Positions 34,558 through 47,700 of a stretch of 64,000 bases of DNA are shown here, piece by piece. Under the pieces are notes generated by a model that was not told where the DNA came from, did no database searches, and was given only the letters and a program-made list of their open reading frames with translations. A program made the translations under genes and the position numbers. Position 1 is the stretch's first letter. Every line of letters starts with the position of its first letter. The stretch is from Cephalotus follicularis (lineage: Eukaryota; Streptophyta; Magnoliopsida; Oxalidales; Cephalotaceae). The stretch spans positions 87,755 through 151,754 of the forward strand of contig BDDD01001592.1 in assembly GCA_001972305.1 (NCBI GenBank), written 5' to 3'.

Positions 34558-37500
34558 CTATCGTAGGTACAAGGAGACCAAGAATTGGGAGAAGAGTATT
34601 AATTCGCTAACCACAGAAGCAGGAGAGTGTATGCCGAGGAAGGGAACAATGTCTACCTGCAACCAGTTTTCAACTGCTGACCCCACCACTGCACCAGCCA
34701 CAAGCCCCCCTATAGTTATGACAGTGGCCTTCCCTGCAAAGATTAACAGTAACTCACTTTCAGACAGTTCTACCAAGATGAAGTTTAAAAGAAAATTTTG
34801 CACGATGAATGCAGTTTTAAGTCTAGTCATGCTTATTCAAAAGACGAAACAGTAAATCCCCCTCATAGTTCAATTTCTCTCCATGGAATTAACATAGATT
34901 ATGCAATCTCCTGTTTTCTTACAAAAGAGAGTCGGGTGTAGAAGACATTCAAGCCCATAGGGATATTTGAACCCAGATTAATGATATAGATCTACCTACT
35001 GAAATGGTTATGGAAATTTGAACCCAGAATAATGACATAGATCTACCTATTGAAATGGCATCGGTGCCATCCACACTACACAGCCACAGCTAAAAGCCCT
35101 CTCATTATACATGATTGAAGGGAATCCAAATAACAGTTCCAATGTGCTCCATAATAAAAAAAATACAATAATACACAGCAAAGATGGCAATAGCAGCATA
35201 GGTGTTGTTTGGCCCTCACCCTCTCTTTATTATGTGTTAAGAGTTATAAGCAATTAGTGGCTATATTCTCTTTGTATTTCCTTATTTGTTATTTTTCCTT
35301 ATTTGCTATATGTCCAGGTTCTATGAATCTGAGTATTTCATTAATATAAATACATAAGACTGTGTGATTAGAAAACACACAAGTCATTTTCTCTGTTTTG
35401 TAACATGGTATCAGAGCCATAGGTAATTAGTAAAAAAAAAAAAACCCTAGCGGAGCCGCAAACAAAAAAAAACCCTAACGGCGCCGCACTGGTCCAGCAG
35501 GTCGTCCTCTCCGACAATCGGTTCCTCTGTCCGGCGTAGCGATCGCTCCAACGACGCTGTTTTCTTCAAGTACCAACGTTTGCGTTTTTTTTTTTTGGAA
35601 GATCTCTCTGATTCTGGTAACGGCGACGTTTGCGACGTTGTTTCGCTTGTGTAACTGTCGTCTTCTCCAACAGGTCGTCCTCTCCGACGATCGGTTCCTC
35701 TGTTTGGCGGCGAGATTTCTCCGGTGACTTTGTTTTCTTCCGGTAACAACGTTTTTGTCTTTTGAAGTTCTGGTTTTCAGTATACAGTGGTATGTGAAGG
35801 TTTGTTGGTGTGATGCAACGCCGTGAAGCTCGCTGCCACGGCCGTAGTCTGTGATGTGTTGTCGGTGATCATTTTGTTGTGTTGTGATTGTAGTGTGTTG
35901 CTCTCATAAGTGTGTGTGCGCTGTGTGGTTGTGATTGTATGGTGTAGTAGTTATATGGTTTAGTGTATTTTGTGAGGTGATCTGGTTTTGTTTTCTATTG
36001 GTTTCCATGGTTTTCGTCGTGGAGTGACGTTATAGTATTACGTTAGTGTTTTACAATGGCTGAAACTAAAGTTCCATATGTGACTCCTTCACCGAATGAG
36101 ACAGTTAATGTTACTATTACCTCCATTAAACTGAAAGGGAGTTCTAATTATTTGTTGTGGGCTCAAGCGGTGAAGATATATATTATGGCTAAGAAGAAAC
36201 TCAAGTTTCTTACCTCTTATCCTTCGACACCTGATGCTAGTGGATATGAAGATTGGATGCAGGAGAATGGAGTGATTTTGATATGGTTGTGGAACAGCAT
36301 GGAACCTGAGATTGCTGAAAATGTAATGTTTCATAATACTGCTAAGGGTGTCTGGGATGATTTGAAGGACACCTATTCTCAAGACAAGAATATGAATAGG
36401 GTGTATGATCTTTATGACAAAATGTTTCATCTTCACCAATCTGGTAAGCCTCTACATGATTATTATAGCACTTTCAAGGGTCTTGCTGAGGAATTAAATG
36501 TATTTCAACCTCTCACCAATGATATTGATAAACTTAAGGCACATCGAAACGAATTTTTGGTTTCTAAATTTCTCGCTGGCCTAGATCCTGATCTCCAAAA
36601 GCTAAAAGGACATATTCTTGCTGGTGAGACTGTCCCATCTCTTACAGATACCTTCTCTCAACTTCAGCGTGTTGCTTATCCTATGCAGCACGAGTCCTCT
36701 CCCAAGGACAACTCAGCCTTTACTATTGGTCGGGGTCGGGGTTAGAGTCGGGGCCGTAGCCGTGGTTCAGGGGGAGGTCGTGGTGCTAGTATTGGTCGTG
36801 GTAGTTCTTTTGGTGACAGACCACCTAGGAAGTGTAGTTACTGTGGCAAGAATGGTCATACCATAGATTATTGTTGGGACAAGCATGGCAAGCCAGATTG
36901 GGAACCTAAGACAGCTAATCATGTAGTGTTAGATGGTGGTCATGATAGTGTTTCATCTGGAGATACTCCACAGGGTCAAATATCGGGTGGTAGTTCTACT
37001 TCACAACGTGATGATCTTTCTCAGATTTTGCGACGTTTACATACTCTTGAGACATCTAATATGACATCTGTTGGGTCCACTTCCTCGGCTACTCTTGCTC
37101 ATGCAGGTACATCTGCCTTCTTTACCTCCACCACTCCGCCCTGGATTATTGATTCTGGAGCATCTTCTCACATGACTGGTAAGTCATCTTTGTTTACCTC
37201 TTTAAATCATGTTAACCAGTCCTCATCTGTTATACTTGCTAATGGCTCATCCACTTCCGTATCAGGGTATGGTAATGTTTCTCCAACTTCCTCCATTAAT
37301 CTGTCATCCGTCCTACATGTTCCTCAATTACCGTTAAATCTTCTTTCTGTTAGTTAGTTAACTAAGGCCTTACATTGTTCAGTAACATTCTTTCCGACTC
37401 ATTGTATTTTTCAGGACCTTCACACGAGGAAAACGATTGGTGGAGGGCATGAGAAAGATGGACTGTACTATCTTGACTGTGGAGCTGTTATTTCTTTTGC

Positions 37501-40500
37501 TGCTGTTGCTTCTGGTGGTGGTGTGACTCCTTTTCAGTGGCATTGTCAGTTAGGTCATTTGTCTTTAGCTCGGTTAAAGTTAATTTTTCCGTCTTTAAGT
37601 CAGTGTCTAAGATAGAATGTGAAGCCTGCGAGTTGGGTAAACATCATCGTACTTCCTATCCTCCTCATACTATGGCTCGTAGTTTGTCGTTATTTGATTT
37701 AGTCCATTCGGACATCTAGGGTCCTTGTCGTGTCCGAAATAGAAAGGGGTTCATGTATTTTGTCACCTTTGTGGACGACCACTCTCGTCTCACTTGGTTA
37801 TATATGTTAAAGGACGAGTCTGAGTTTCTTTCTGTATTCCAAAATTTTTATAATGAAATAAAAACGCAGTTTCGTATGTCTATTAAAGTTTTGCGTTCTG
37901 ATAATGCTTTGGAATATATACAAAATGAGATTTCTAGTTTTTGTGTAGCACAAGGTATGATTCATCAGACTAGTTGTTCGTACACGCCTCAACAAAACGG
38001 GGTGGCGGAACGTAAAAATAGACATTTACTTGAGGTGTCTCGTACTATTATGATGCATATGCATGTTCCAAAACAATTTTGGTGTGAAGGAGTTCTTACT
38101 GCATGTTATTTGATTAATCGCATGCCATCTTCTGTTATTGCCGACAAGTCTCCTTTTTCTATTATTTTCCCCCATCAACCGGATTTTCACTTACCTCCCG
38201 TGTTTTTGGGTGTATTTGTTTTGTTCACAATTTACATATTACCACTGATAAACTTTCCCCTAGATCTACTAAATGTGTTTTTCTTGGTTATTCTAGTACA
38301 CAGAAAGATTATAAGTATTATGACCCTATAGGGCAAAAGTATTTTGTTAGTGCTAATGTTACATTTTTTGAAGTTCATTCTTATTTTGGTCCATCTCCTA
38401 CGGTTCCCAGGGATGTTTGGCAGGTGCCATCTACTCCACCTATTCCTACCTTGATTCCTTTTTCAGATACTCCTAGTCGGTCGTCTCCACCGTTTGAGTT
38501 CTATGATTAGGTCTATCAACGGCAGCAGAAGACTACTTCCCAAACAGAGATACCATCAGCTCCACCTGTATCAATTCCACCACCGTCGTGTTCCTCTAGT
38601 GAAGTTCCACCATCCTCCTCCTCTAATGATCTACCCATTGCGTTGCGAAAAGGTAAATGTTCTCTCACTAAAAGCTCTAATCTTATTTATTCCATTGATA
38701 ACTATGTGTCTATCTCTCACTTGCCATCATCTGTCCATGCCTTGACCTTATCCTTGTCTACTACATCTCTACCCAAAACCTATGTTGAGGCCCTCCGTAT
38801 TCCGGGATGGAAGGAGGCCATGGATGTGGAAATAGATGCTCTTTTATCTTGTCATACATGGAGTTTAGTATATTTACCACCTGGTAAGGTTCTTGTTCGG
38901 TGTCGATGGGTGTATACTATTAAGTACCATCCTGACCGGTCTGTTGCGCGGCTCAAAGCTCGTTTGGTTGCCAAGGGGTATACTCAGACTTATGGTGTTG
39001 ATTATTTTGAGACCTTCTCCCTAGTTGCTCGGTTGAACTCAGTTCGTTTAATCATTTCTTTGGCTGTTAACTTTGATTGGCCGATATTTTAGTTGGATAT
39101 CAAAAATGCTTTCTTATATGGTGACCTTAGTGAGGAAGTTTATATGGAGCAACTTCCAGGTTATGTTGCTCAGGGGGAGAATGGAACTCGGGTGTGCAGA
39201 TTACAAAAGGCAATTTATGGTCTCAAACAGTCTCCTAGGGCTTGGTTTGAGAAATTTAGTGCAACGGTGCTATCGCGTGGCTTCTCGCAGTGCTACTCTG
39301 ATCATTCTGTGTTTGTTCGTCGTCATAATGGTAAATTGGTTGTATTAGTTGTTTATGTGGATAATATAATTGTCTCAGGTGATGATGTAGCAGGTATCAT
39401 AGAAGTAAAGTCTTATTTACAACAACACTTTCAGACTAAGGACCTAGGTAATCTCCATTATTTTCTTGGTATTGAGGTTGTAAGAAGTAAGAAAGGACTC
39501 AGTTTGTCCTAAAGGAAATATGTGTTAGATTTGTTGTCTGAAACTGGTATGCTTGGTTGCAAACCAGTTGATGGGACTCAGTTTGTCCTAAAGGAAATAT
39601 GTGTTAGATTTGTTGTCTGAAACTGGTATGCTTGGTTGCAAACCAATTGATATTCCTATGGATCCTCACCAAAAGTTTGGGATTGATGATGGTAGTCCTC
39701 TCACGGATGTTCACCAGTATAGGAGTTTGATTGGGAAGTTGATTTATCTTACTGTTACTAAACCTGACATTTCCTTTGCAGTGAGAGTACTTAGTCAGTT
39801 TATGCAGGCTCCACAGAAAGCTCATTGGGATGCTGTCATTCGAATACTTAGCTATCTGAAGAGTGCTCCTGGAAAAGGTTTGATATATCGTCCCAATCGG
39901 CATATGGATCTTGTTGCATATTCCGATGCTGATTGGGCAGGTTCAGCAAGTGATCGTCGGTCTACTTCGGGTTATTGTACCTTTGTTGGTGGTAATCTGG
40001 TGTCCTGGAGTAGTAAAAAGCAAACTACTGTTGCAAGGTCAAGTGCTGAAGCTGAGTATAGGGCAATGGCACATACCATTGCTGAGTTGATGTGGCTCTG
40101 ATCTCTACTTCTTAAAATGGATCTTTTAGTTTCAAAGCCGATGAAAATGTTTTGTGATAATCAGGCGGCTATATACATAGCTAGTAATCCAGTCTATCAC
40201 GAGCGGACCAAACATATTGAAGTGGATTGTCACTTTGTACGTGATGCAGTTATGAAGAAACTAGTTGAGACTCCATTTGTTTCTTCATCAGGTCAACTGG
40301 CAGATGTTCTCACAAAGTCACTATTTGCTCCTAACTTTCGCATGTGCTGTAACAAGCTGAGCATGGGTGATTTATATGCTCCAACTTGAGGGGGGTGTTA
40401 AGAGTTACAAGCAATTAGTGGCTATATTCTCTTTGTATTTTCTTATTTGTTATTTTTCCTTAGTTGCTATATGTCCAGGTTCTATGAATCTGAGTATTTC

Positions 40501-43500
40501 ATTAATATAAATACATAAGACTGTGTGATTAGAAAACACAGAAGTCATTTTCTCTGTTTCGTAATATTATGAACTTGTAATTATCTAGTCAATATAAAGA
40601 ATCAATCTAAATATGCAACCGTGTCAGAAGGATGAGCTAATTTCAATTAAGAAATTCAAAATATAAAAGAACTGCATAAAGAACTAATTACCTAACTTTA
40701 CTTTCTTTTTGGTCATGAAGTACAATGATGCCCCAAAACTAGATGCTAAGATCAGCCCAGGAACATCTGCCCCACCATAAGCAACAGCAGAGGATGTAGA
40801 AGCTCCGTTAACATAAATTAAAACCATCAAAGCTCCATATACACCTGCTTGTATGCCCAAATCTCCAGTTGATGGTGTTTCAACTGAAACGGGTGAATTC
40901 TTGATAGCAGTCTGCAGCCACTGAGGCAATGATCCCATCCCAGGGGAATTCACAGGTTTAACATCAGCATAACGAATGTTACTACTCACAACTTTCCCTG
41001 CCCGACGCTGCGTTAAGCTTTGCATAAGCAACATGTCATATGCAGCCTCAACCTAAACCGAAATTAATCAGACAACAAATAAAAATTGAGGAACTTTCCA
41101 AATTATATATTACCGAAGTAGGTAATAACTGCTTGTTGAGATAATAAATGCTTGAGATGATAAAATAAAAAACACATATAGAATGTTAACTAATAGGATC
41201 TATACATCAACACAATCAGCCTCAACCAAATGATCTTCTGAGTTAAGGGTAAACCTCAAGCAAAGCTACATATAGAATGTAGAAGTTCCGTTAACTAATA
41301 GGAGGGGGGCAGTGAAGTGCATATCCATTGACCACTATCTTATAGCACATTAAAAAGTATCAAGCAAGGTCTACATAGGTGGCTACACATCAATTTGAAC
41401 GATGGAATAAACAAGGACATATTGGTTTTTGAGTGCATAGTAAAACATGCAAATCAAATAACAAATTGCTGAGAATGCTTAGTTATTCATTTTCCAAGAA
41501 GCTTGGAATAAACGCAAGGAAATCAAATGTCAGGCAGAAACTTCACGTAATGAATACATACTAAATATAGCTAAAGAATAGTAACATGGATGACATAATA
41601 GCCTATCGATTCCAGAATTCCAGAAGCTGTAGATGACCACTAGGAGTTGAAGTCCTCGAAGTTCAAGGGGGCCTAAAATGGTGCCGCTTATCATCAACGG
41701 CATAAATATTACTCCCTCTATCTCTTTTCTTGGGTCATTTTCAATACTTTTCTATGTCTCAAAACAATAGACCCTGGTCAAAAAGTCAATGAACAATTGC
41801 TATTAATGTTCAACTATAAACTTTTTATCAATATCTTCAATATTTTTTATTGGATGTACATATATAAATATAAGGGATGAATTCGGTATTCTTAAGTTAA
41901 TATGAATGTGTGCGTATTTAACAATTGCCAAAAACAATGTTTTTTGTTTCTCTCTAAGACAAAAGACTAACAAAATGGGATGGAGGGAGTATGAGTTTTC
42001 ACTGAGATAACTTTTGTGAAGTTATCAAGGCTGGTAATGTGGATTTATACATGTCCAACCTAGCTAAGCAGGTAATTTATGATGTAATTGTTTTTGATTT
42101 TGTTATGCGAAGTTCTTCCTTTATGAACAGTAGATAGTGGGATATGCAATTTGGTCAAGTTAGTAACATATGCCAGCCCCCGTCACTAGAGTAGTCACAA
42201 ATTTCAAATTTCAAGGCATCAATGATAAAAATGTTCCACAGAAGATGAAGTAGCTACCACACTGCTTAATAAACTTAAAATCTATACATTCTAAACTAGA
42301 TGCGTTAAAAGTTTGAATCTTCACAAGAAACAAACTTTGGAAAAATAGTTGCATAATCAAACCAAATCTACAACTATACATAGATTTTTTATATATATAT
42401 ATATATATATTTGTTTATTTATTTATGTTCACTAAATTAATGAAAAATTAATCCCATGCAAGTAAGTGAAACTGATAAGCTAAGCTTATCAGAGGGAGGA
42501 GATGAACAAGAAGGATAAATCTGCAATTCGAGAAGCAGGGGTCTCCAAGAGAGAGAAGAACAGTTCTTGATTTTTATTGAATATCTTTTGTTGATTAAAA
42601 TTCTGGTATTTATACTACTATGAAAAGTACAATCAATCATTGGAAAAGTACAATCTATCAATTTGTTCAAAAAAAAAAAAAAGTACAATCTATCAAAGCT
42701 TTAACTACTTGCACCTCAGGCTAGAAGTTTCTAACCGAAATAACTGCCATCTAACAACTAACAACAAACTACCATAACTGGCTAGTTCTCTAAAATGTAA
42801 TCATTGAATCTAATGGGCTTGTTGCGTGTTCTGCTGCTTCGAATGCCATCCTGGACGTTACTCGGATTGCCACTATTGCTTGGATTGCTCATTGCCACTA
42901 TGGTCTCTGCCACTGCTGCCAATCATATCAGAAACATCTAGAGTAGCACAAATTAACTACTAAATCTAACCTAAATAGATATAACCACCAAAACAGCTAA
43001 AGTTTATAAAATTAAAACAAATAAGCAATTGAATCCACTTCAAGCCAAAATTAGAAGGAATAAAAAAGCAAACATTAAATTTAAAATGACCAGATTTAAG
43101 CAAGTAATGAAAATAAAATTCCAATGCAAGTAAAAGTTCCTAACTTTAACATAAAAGTAGCCACAGAATCAAATTTAATGCAATAGCCAGAAGCCAAAAT
43201 TAGAAAAAAAAAATAAAAACAAAGTAAAAACAAAAACCTGTGCAATCGCTTCTAGATCATCTTTACAAGAAGCGAGGATCGAGTTCTTGGCGCGAAGAAT
43301 ATCATCGAAGGAGGCCCCTTCGGAGACTCCGAGGAGCTTAAGCGCGTTCTCCACCGACATCTCGAACGGCTCGTCGGCTGCTCGTGAACCGGCCCTCACC
43401 GACGTCCGCCGTAACGGCGAGCTAACGGCTCCGTTTCTCCACTGTTCGGTTCTGGGTTTAATTAGGACTACTGTTGTTGACGTTGTCGGGTTCGGGAGGT

Positions 43501-43582
43501 GAATCGGAGATTGTGACGGTCTAGGGAAGGGTGAACCGGGAGAGGGGCGGTTGGGCCGCACGGAGAGAGTGGCTGCAGCCAT
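34558..43582 (-). CDS. CPP1-like DUF3353 chloroplast membrane protein
   Basis: Minus-strand exons 43238-43582, 40692-41052 and 34558-34733 join in frame at GT/AG sites to give 293 residues. Residues 1-65 are rich in Ser, Pro, Arg and Thr with few acids, like a chloroplast transit peptide. From about 73 to 135 ([20 protein letters not shown] onward) is a J-like domain without the HPD motif. The last 130 residues hold about four hydrophobic segments (for example [14 protein letters not shown] and [14 protein letters not shown]). This is the layout of the DUF3353 family, which includes CPP1/CDF1, a chaperone-like protein that holds protochlorophyllide oxidoreductase at plastid membranes. Which member this is cannot be told here. 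Intron 2 is 5958 bp because a Copia element sits in it; without that it would be about 620 bp. Intron 1 carries a Stowaway-like MITE. Confidence 0.92.
34961..35062. repeat. 51-bp tandem duplication in intron 2 of the CPP1-like gene
   Basis: The unit starting GGATATTTGAACCCAG at 34961 is repeated at 35012 (GGAAATTTGAACCCAG), with about six differences. It is a simple local duplication and lies just upstream of the Copia insertion. Confidence 0.8.
35235..35405 (+). repeat. 5' LTR of the first Copia element
   Basis: 171 bp, starting TGTTAAGAG and ending TTTGTAACA. A TATA-like ATATAAATAC occurs near its middle. Confidence 0.93.
35406..35418 (+). other. Primer-binding site, initiator Met-tRNA, first Copia element
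   Basis: TGGTATCAGAGCC directly abuts the 5' LTR. It is the standard match to the 3' end of plant initiator methionine tRNA used by Copia elements. Confidence 0.9.
35498..35710 (+). repeat. Repeated GC-rich words in the Copia leader
   Basis: A string of about 39 bp beginning CAGGTCGTCCTCTCCGAC occurs at 35498 and again at 35671 with few changes. Both copies lie in the unusually long leader between the primer site and gag. AACCCTA words also appear twice near 35440-35480. Confidence 0.75.
36056..40389 (+). pseudogene. gag-pol region of the first Copia element
   Basis: In order: a UBN2-type gag ([20 protein letters not shown]), a zinc knuckle ([18 protein letters not shown]), an aspartic protease ([13 protein letters not shown]), integrase ([40 protein letters not shown]), reverse transcriptase ([45 protein letters not shown]) and RNase H ([33 protein letters not shown]). 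Integrase before reverse transcriptase is the Copia order. The region has several breaks. Confidence 0.92.
40396..40566 (+). repeat. 3' LTR of the first Copia element
   Basis: 171 bp, the same length as the 5' LTR, starting TGTTAAGAGTTAC and followed by the TTATG target duplication. Confidence 0.93.
41712..41989. mobile_element. Stowaway-type MITE (Tc1/mariner) in intron 1
   Basis: The left end CTCCCTCTATCTCTTTT and the right end, read inward, CTCCCTCCATCCCATTTT match the Stowaway consensus CTCCCTCCGTCCC. A TA dinucleotide flanks both sides. It is 278 bp, non-coding, and would have been moved by a mariner-type transposase. It lies in intron 1 of the CPP1-like gene. Confidence 0.88.
42391..42410. 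repeat. (AT)10 microsatellite
   Basis: Twenty bases of alternating A and T in intron 1 of the CPP1-like gene. Confidence 0.9.
42430..42960 (-). mobile_element. Possible LTR fragment in intron 1 of the CPP1-like gene
   Basis: On the minus strand this reads like an LTR. There is a GC-mixed upstream part (42790-42950), GTTAGATGGCAGTTATTTCG and AACTTCTAGCCTGAGGTGC words, a TATA-like TATAAATACCAG near 42605-42616, then a transcript-like stretch ending in pyrimidines. Ends and target duplication were not found. It may be a worn Copia solo LTR. Confidence 0.3.
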
Positions 43583-44722
43583 TCTTCTTTTGTGTGGAAA
43601 TGAAAAAATGTTTGACTAACGAACTTTACAAACACTATTATTGTCACTTGTGTTAATGTTTTTATATATTTTGTCCATGCATTTGATTTGTGAAAATCAT
43701 ATATCTCAATTTTAATTTAATTGTAATGACAAATTAAAAAAAGTACTGTAGTTTAAATTGTTATATGTTAATAAATGATTGACTCAAAAACCGATTTATA
43801 GTTTTTTTTTAATAGTAGGGTATCTCAGTTTTGATTAATCATTTTTGTTCCATGAGTACCCCTGACAGCAAGTTTTATAGACAGAAAGAGAGGTGCTCGT
43901 CTTTGGTACCTCCATGTTTATATCACGTTAGTATTTTATGGATGAAAATAGTGGTGTTCGACTTTGATATCTGCTGGTTTATGTTACTTATTAATATTAT
44001 TTGAGCAAACTTATATATTGGTTATCACAGTCATAAAAAGATATAATGAAGCTTGAATTTGAGTTCCATATCTTAACTCCTCTTTATTTGATTTATAATA
44101 GAAACATTAAATTTATTGAATCACACGTATACTTAGGATATACTTAGGATAAGCCATAAAAGATTACCAATTATAAATTTATAGATATTTAATTCAAATT
44201 TTATTAACAATAATTTAAAGATACAATATGGTCTTCTTCAAGGTGCGTAATTCATAGATCACACACTTTAAGATTTAAGATTCAAAACGTATCCACGAGG
44301 TCCAAATCAATTATTATATATAATATTTTGATAATTTAAAAAAAGTCTGAAATTTAAAAAAAAAAATTAGGGAGTCCCTAAATCCTTCTTTGATAATAAA
44401 CACATCAAACAATGTGTGTATGTTTGTTACTAAATATTTTATATAAATAAATTTATCATCATGTCTATTATATAGTAATTTTAGGCATCCAAAACACATT
44501 TATATGAGTATCAATCAAACATAAATTTACTGTTTTCCTCAACAAAATCACACTTTCACGTTCAGTTTACCAAAAGTTTTTAAGGAAACACACTGATTTA
44601 AAGTGGTCAGGGTCTTGACACATAGCCATTTAATTATAACCAAACAATGAGGAAACAGGAATGAAAAAAAAGTAGAGGTTTATGTTAGTAACTGAACAGT
44701 CGTTGAAAACTGTTGGAGAAAG
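43583..44722. other. Shared upstream region of two divergent genes
   Basis: This 1.14-kb AT-rich stretch separates the CPP1-like gene (-) and the FAD oxidoreductase gene (+), so both promoters must lie here. I see no transposon or RNA gene. Confidence 0.5.
43661..43668 (-). promoter_or_regulatory. Probable TATA box of the CPP1-like gene
   Basis: The minus strand reads TATATAAAAAC about 80 bases before the ATG at 43582. That would place the transcription start near 43630 and leave a 5' UTR of about 50 bases. The spacing is normal for a plant gene. Confidence 0.45.
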
Positions 44723-47700
44723 ATGTTGGGTTGTTGTAGTTTACCTTGTTTGTCTCACAGATATAGGAATAACTTTTGTTGCAAAGCACAAACTTCACAG
44801 AACTATGTCAATGGAGATCACAAAAAGAAGAAGAAGGTAGTCATTGTTGGCTCTGGCTGGGCTGGCCTTGGAGCTGCACATCATCTTACCAATCAGGTTA
44901 TCTCTCTGTATAAATGTGTTATGTGTATTGGCGTGCACTTTATATTGTCCGTTTGTTTACTCCTTATGTTGCTTTGAGTTGTGACTTCATATATTTCAGC
45001 GTAGAAATGAGTGTGAATCTTGTTTTTTGTTGTTGCCTTGTAGGGTTTTGATGTCACTGTTTTGGATGGAGGGAATGGTTTTGGGAACCCTGATGATATC
45101 AGTATCCAGGGTAAATCAAAGAAGTCTTGCTTAATCACTATCTATCTTTCCGATTTAGATTCTTGTTCTTTTTCTTTTTCTTTTTTTACTTTTTGGAATG
45201 AAAATTCGGTTCTGCTGATATTCTTACACTATGATGAGACTAAGGTGAGGTTCTTGATTGATTAAAATGGCCAAAACTGGATTGTGCAGCTGATTCTTAA
45301 TGTGACATTCATTTGCATATTTTTGTTAAGAAATGGCTTCTAATCCAATGGGATCCAGCTCCACTCAAGTTGAGAAGAGCCTAGTGCATTTTCTAGTGTG
45401 CATTTTGTACTAGTTTTAATTTCTTGACTAATTTATTTGTAGGGTTTTGGTATCCCTACCGGAACATATTTAACCTAGTGAATGAGTTGGGCATCAATCC
45501 CTTCACCAACTGGACCAAATCTGCACTATATTCAGAGGAGGGATTGGAGGTAATTGATATAGTCTTCCTCCATGTCAAGAATGGTAGAAGAAAAGCTTAT
45601 AATTAGTGTGGTTGAGACCATTTGTTTCATTGTTCAAATGAGTTGGATTAGTTTGCTCAAAGGCAAGGCAGTGCAAATTCTTTCTAAGAAATCGGAATTT
45701 TCGCAAGGCTGACTGTATAACTGTGACGCCTTTTTATATGAGACCATGTCCAGCTGAATAGTGTTGAAAACCAAGTAAATCTTACTTGTAATTGACAATT
45801 TCTCCTTGATCATATATTATATGGTTGTGAGTTGCCATAACTGGTCCACAGTCTGCAGGTTGAATTCCCAATATTCCAAGATCTGCCTCAATTACCATCT
45901 CCTTTTGGAACCCTATTGTATACTCAAGTATGTCTTATGTTCCATCATTACTTTCTTATCAACAGGAAAATAATTGTTAGGCCTTCTTCATTAACCCCTA
46001 CTATATTTGGTGCAGTTTTTTCGGCTCCCTTTGGTGGATAGATTGACATCACTCCCTCTAATAGCTGCAGGTATGGTCTTGTATTCAGAGTGCCTTAGTA
46101 ATCAATGCTGCTACAAGTTTAATAGTATTTATGGGTAGTATTTTACAAATAATCCACTGTCCTTCAAAGGTGTTTCTTATCAGACTAGTACCTGGCTTTG
46201 CTATCTTATATCCAATAGCAGCACACTATGAATTTGCCTCCCATGGTGCTAAATTTTCTAGTTTTGAGCAACAAAGAAACTAAACTTGTGCATTTTATGG
46301 CTGCTAATTCTTAAATATAAAGTTTAAATTTCTTCCCAAATCTTTCTTCTGCATTCTATTGAGGACATGATCTTTGACATATGTGCTTAACATTTACGTT
46401 ATTTTTGTACCATATTTTTGCAGTGGTGAACTTCGACAACACTGACACAGCCTGGAAAAAATATGATTCAAGTATGGATCTCAATACTGTGAAATTGTAT
46501 TAGTGAATTTGAATTCAAAAATGAACTCTTGAGGTGTCTTATGTGGATGTTTAAATTTTAGTTACTGCAAGAGAGCTTTTCAAACAGTTTGGCAGCTCAG
46601 AAAGGCTTTATCGTGGTGTCTTCGGTCCATTGCTACAAGTGGGCTTGTTCTCTCCGGCAGAGCAATGTAGTGCTGCTGCAAGTCTGGGATTGATATACTA
46701 CAGTATCCTTGCTCACCAGGTTTGATAGCTTGAGTTCTCTTATAGAGAACATGATATTTTGATCATCCTTTGCTTTACTTTTTTGCTAGTCGATGACATG
46801 AATTTATCACTCATTAGAATTATATATTAAGGAGAAATGTATCTATATTCATGTTTTCAGTGACAAATTTTAGGTTTGCAAGAAATTATGTCATGAGGCA
46901 CATATTTTCTTTGTTTAATAGGAGACAGGAAACAATAATACCTCACATTGTTGATGTTGTAAAAACTAGCCTCGAAAACTCTAACAACCTAATAGCAAAG
47001 TTTAATCAAGCAAACACACACAAGACAATAAAGATAAATCGACCCAAGATTTACGTGGTTCAATCAATGTGATCTACGTCCACGGGTATAGGTGATATGG
47101 TTCTTTCACTATGTAAATATGAGATTACAATAAGTTGCTCACAAACCCTTAGCCCTTGTTACACTCAGAAAGACCCACTCTCTAGTGTAAAATCGGCAGA
47201 CGGCTAATATCTCTTCTGTTGCTCTCTTAACTTTTGACCTAAGGAAACTTCCCTATTTATATAAGTCGCGTGACAGCCGACTGTCTCCCCAAAACAGTCG
47301 ACTGTTCCCAAAACCAGCTGACTGTTTTTGTTAAACGAATTTCCCAAGCCGCGTGGACAGTCGGCTGTCATCAGACACTAGCCGACTGTCCAGATAATTC
47401 AGTCGACTGTCCAACCTTGACAGCCGACTGGATTCTGCAGATTGCAAGCAGCTCCAGACTCTGCATTCCAGTTGGTTGCCCATCCTTGGCAGCTGACTGC
47501 CTATCCAATCCAGTCAACTGTCCAACCCTGACAGCCGACTGGATTCTGCAGAATGCAGAAAATTTTAGCCAAACTCAACAAATCTCCACCTTGGATCAAA
47601 TTTTCTCCAACATTCACATCAGCTACTTCACCTCTGCCATCCTCAAGAGCATATTTACAACATCCAATTAAGTCCAAGCAAAGCTTGAACTTAATTCCAG

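Larger units (their letters stand above)
35235..40566 (+). mobile_element. Ty1/Copia retrotransposon, perhaps Ivana lineage, in an intron
   Basis: Both 171-bp LTRs (35235-35405, 40396-40566) and a perfect TTATG target duplication (35230-35234, 40567-40571) are present. The primer site TGGTATCAGAGCC follows the first LTR, and a G-rich polypurine tract (GAGGGGGG, near 40388-40395) precedes the second. In between lie a 650-bp leader, gag, protease, integrase, reverse transcriptase and RNase H on the plus strand. It lies antisense to the CPP1-like gene. The LTRs differ at about six sites (3.5% by eye), which suggests one to three million years. Structurally complete but broken in several places within its coding region. 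Confidence 0.95.
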
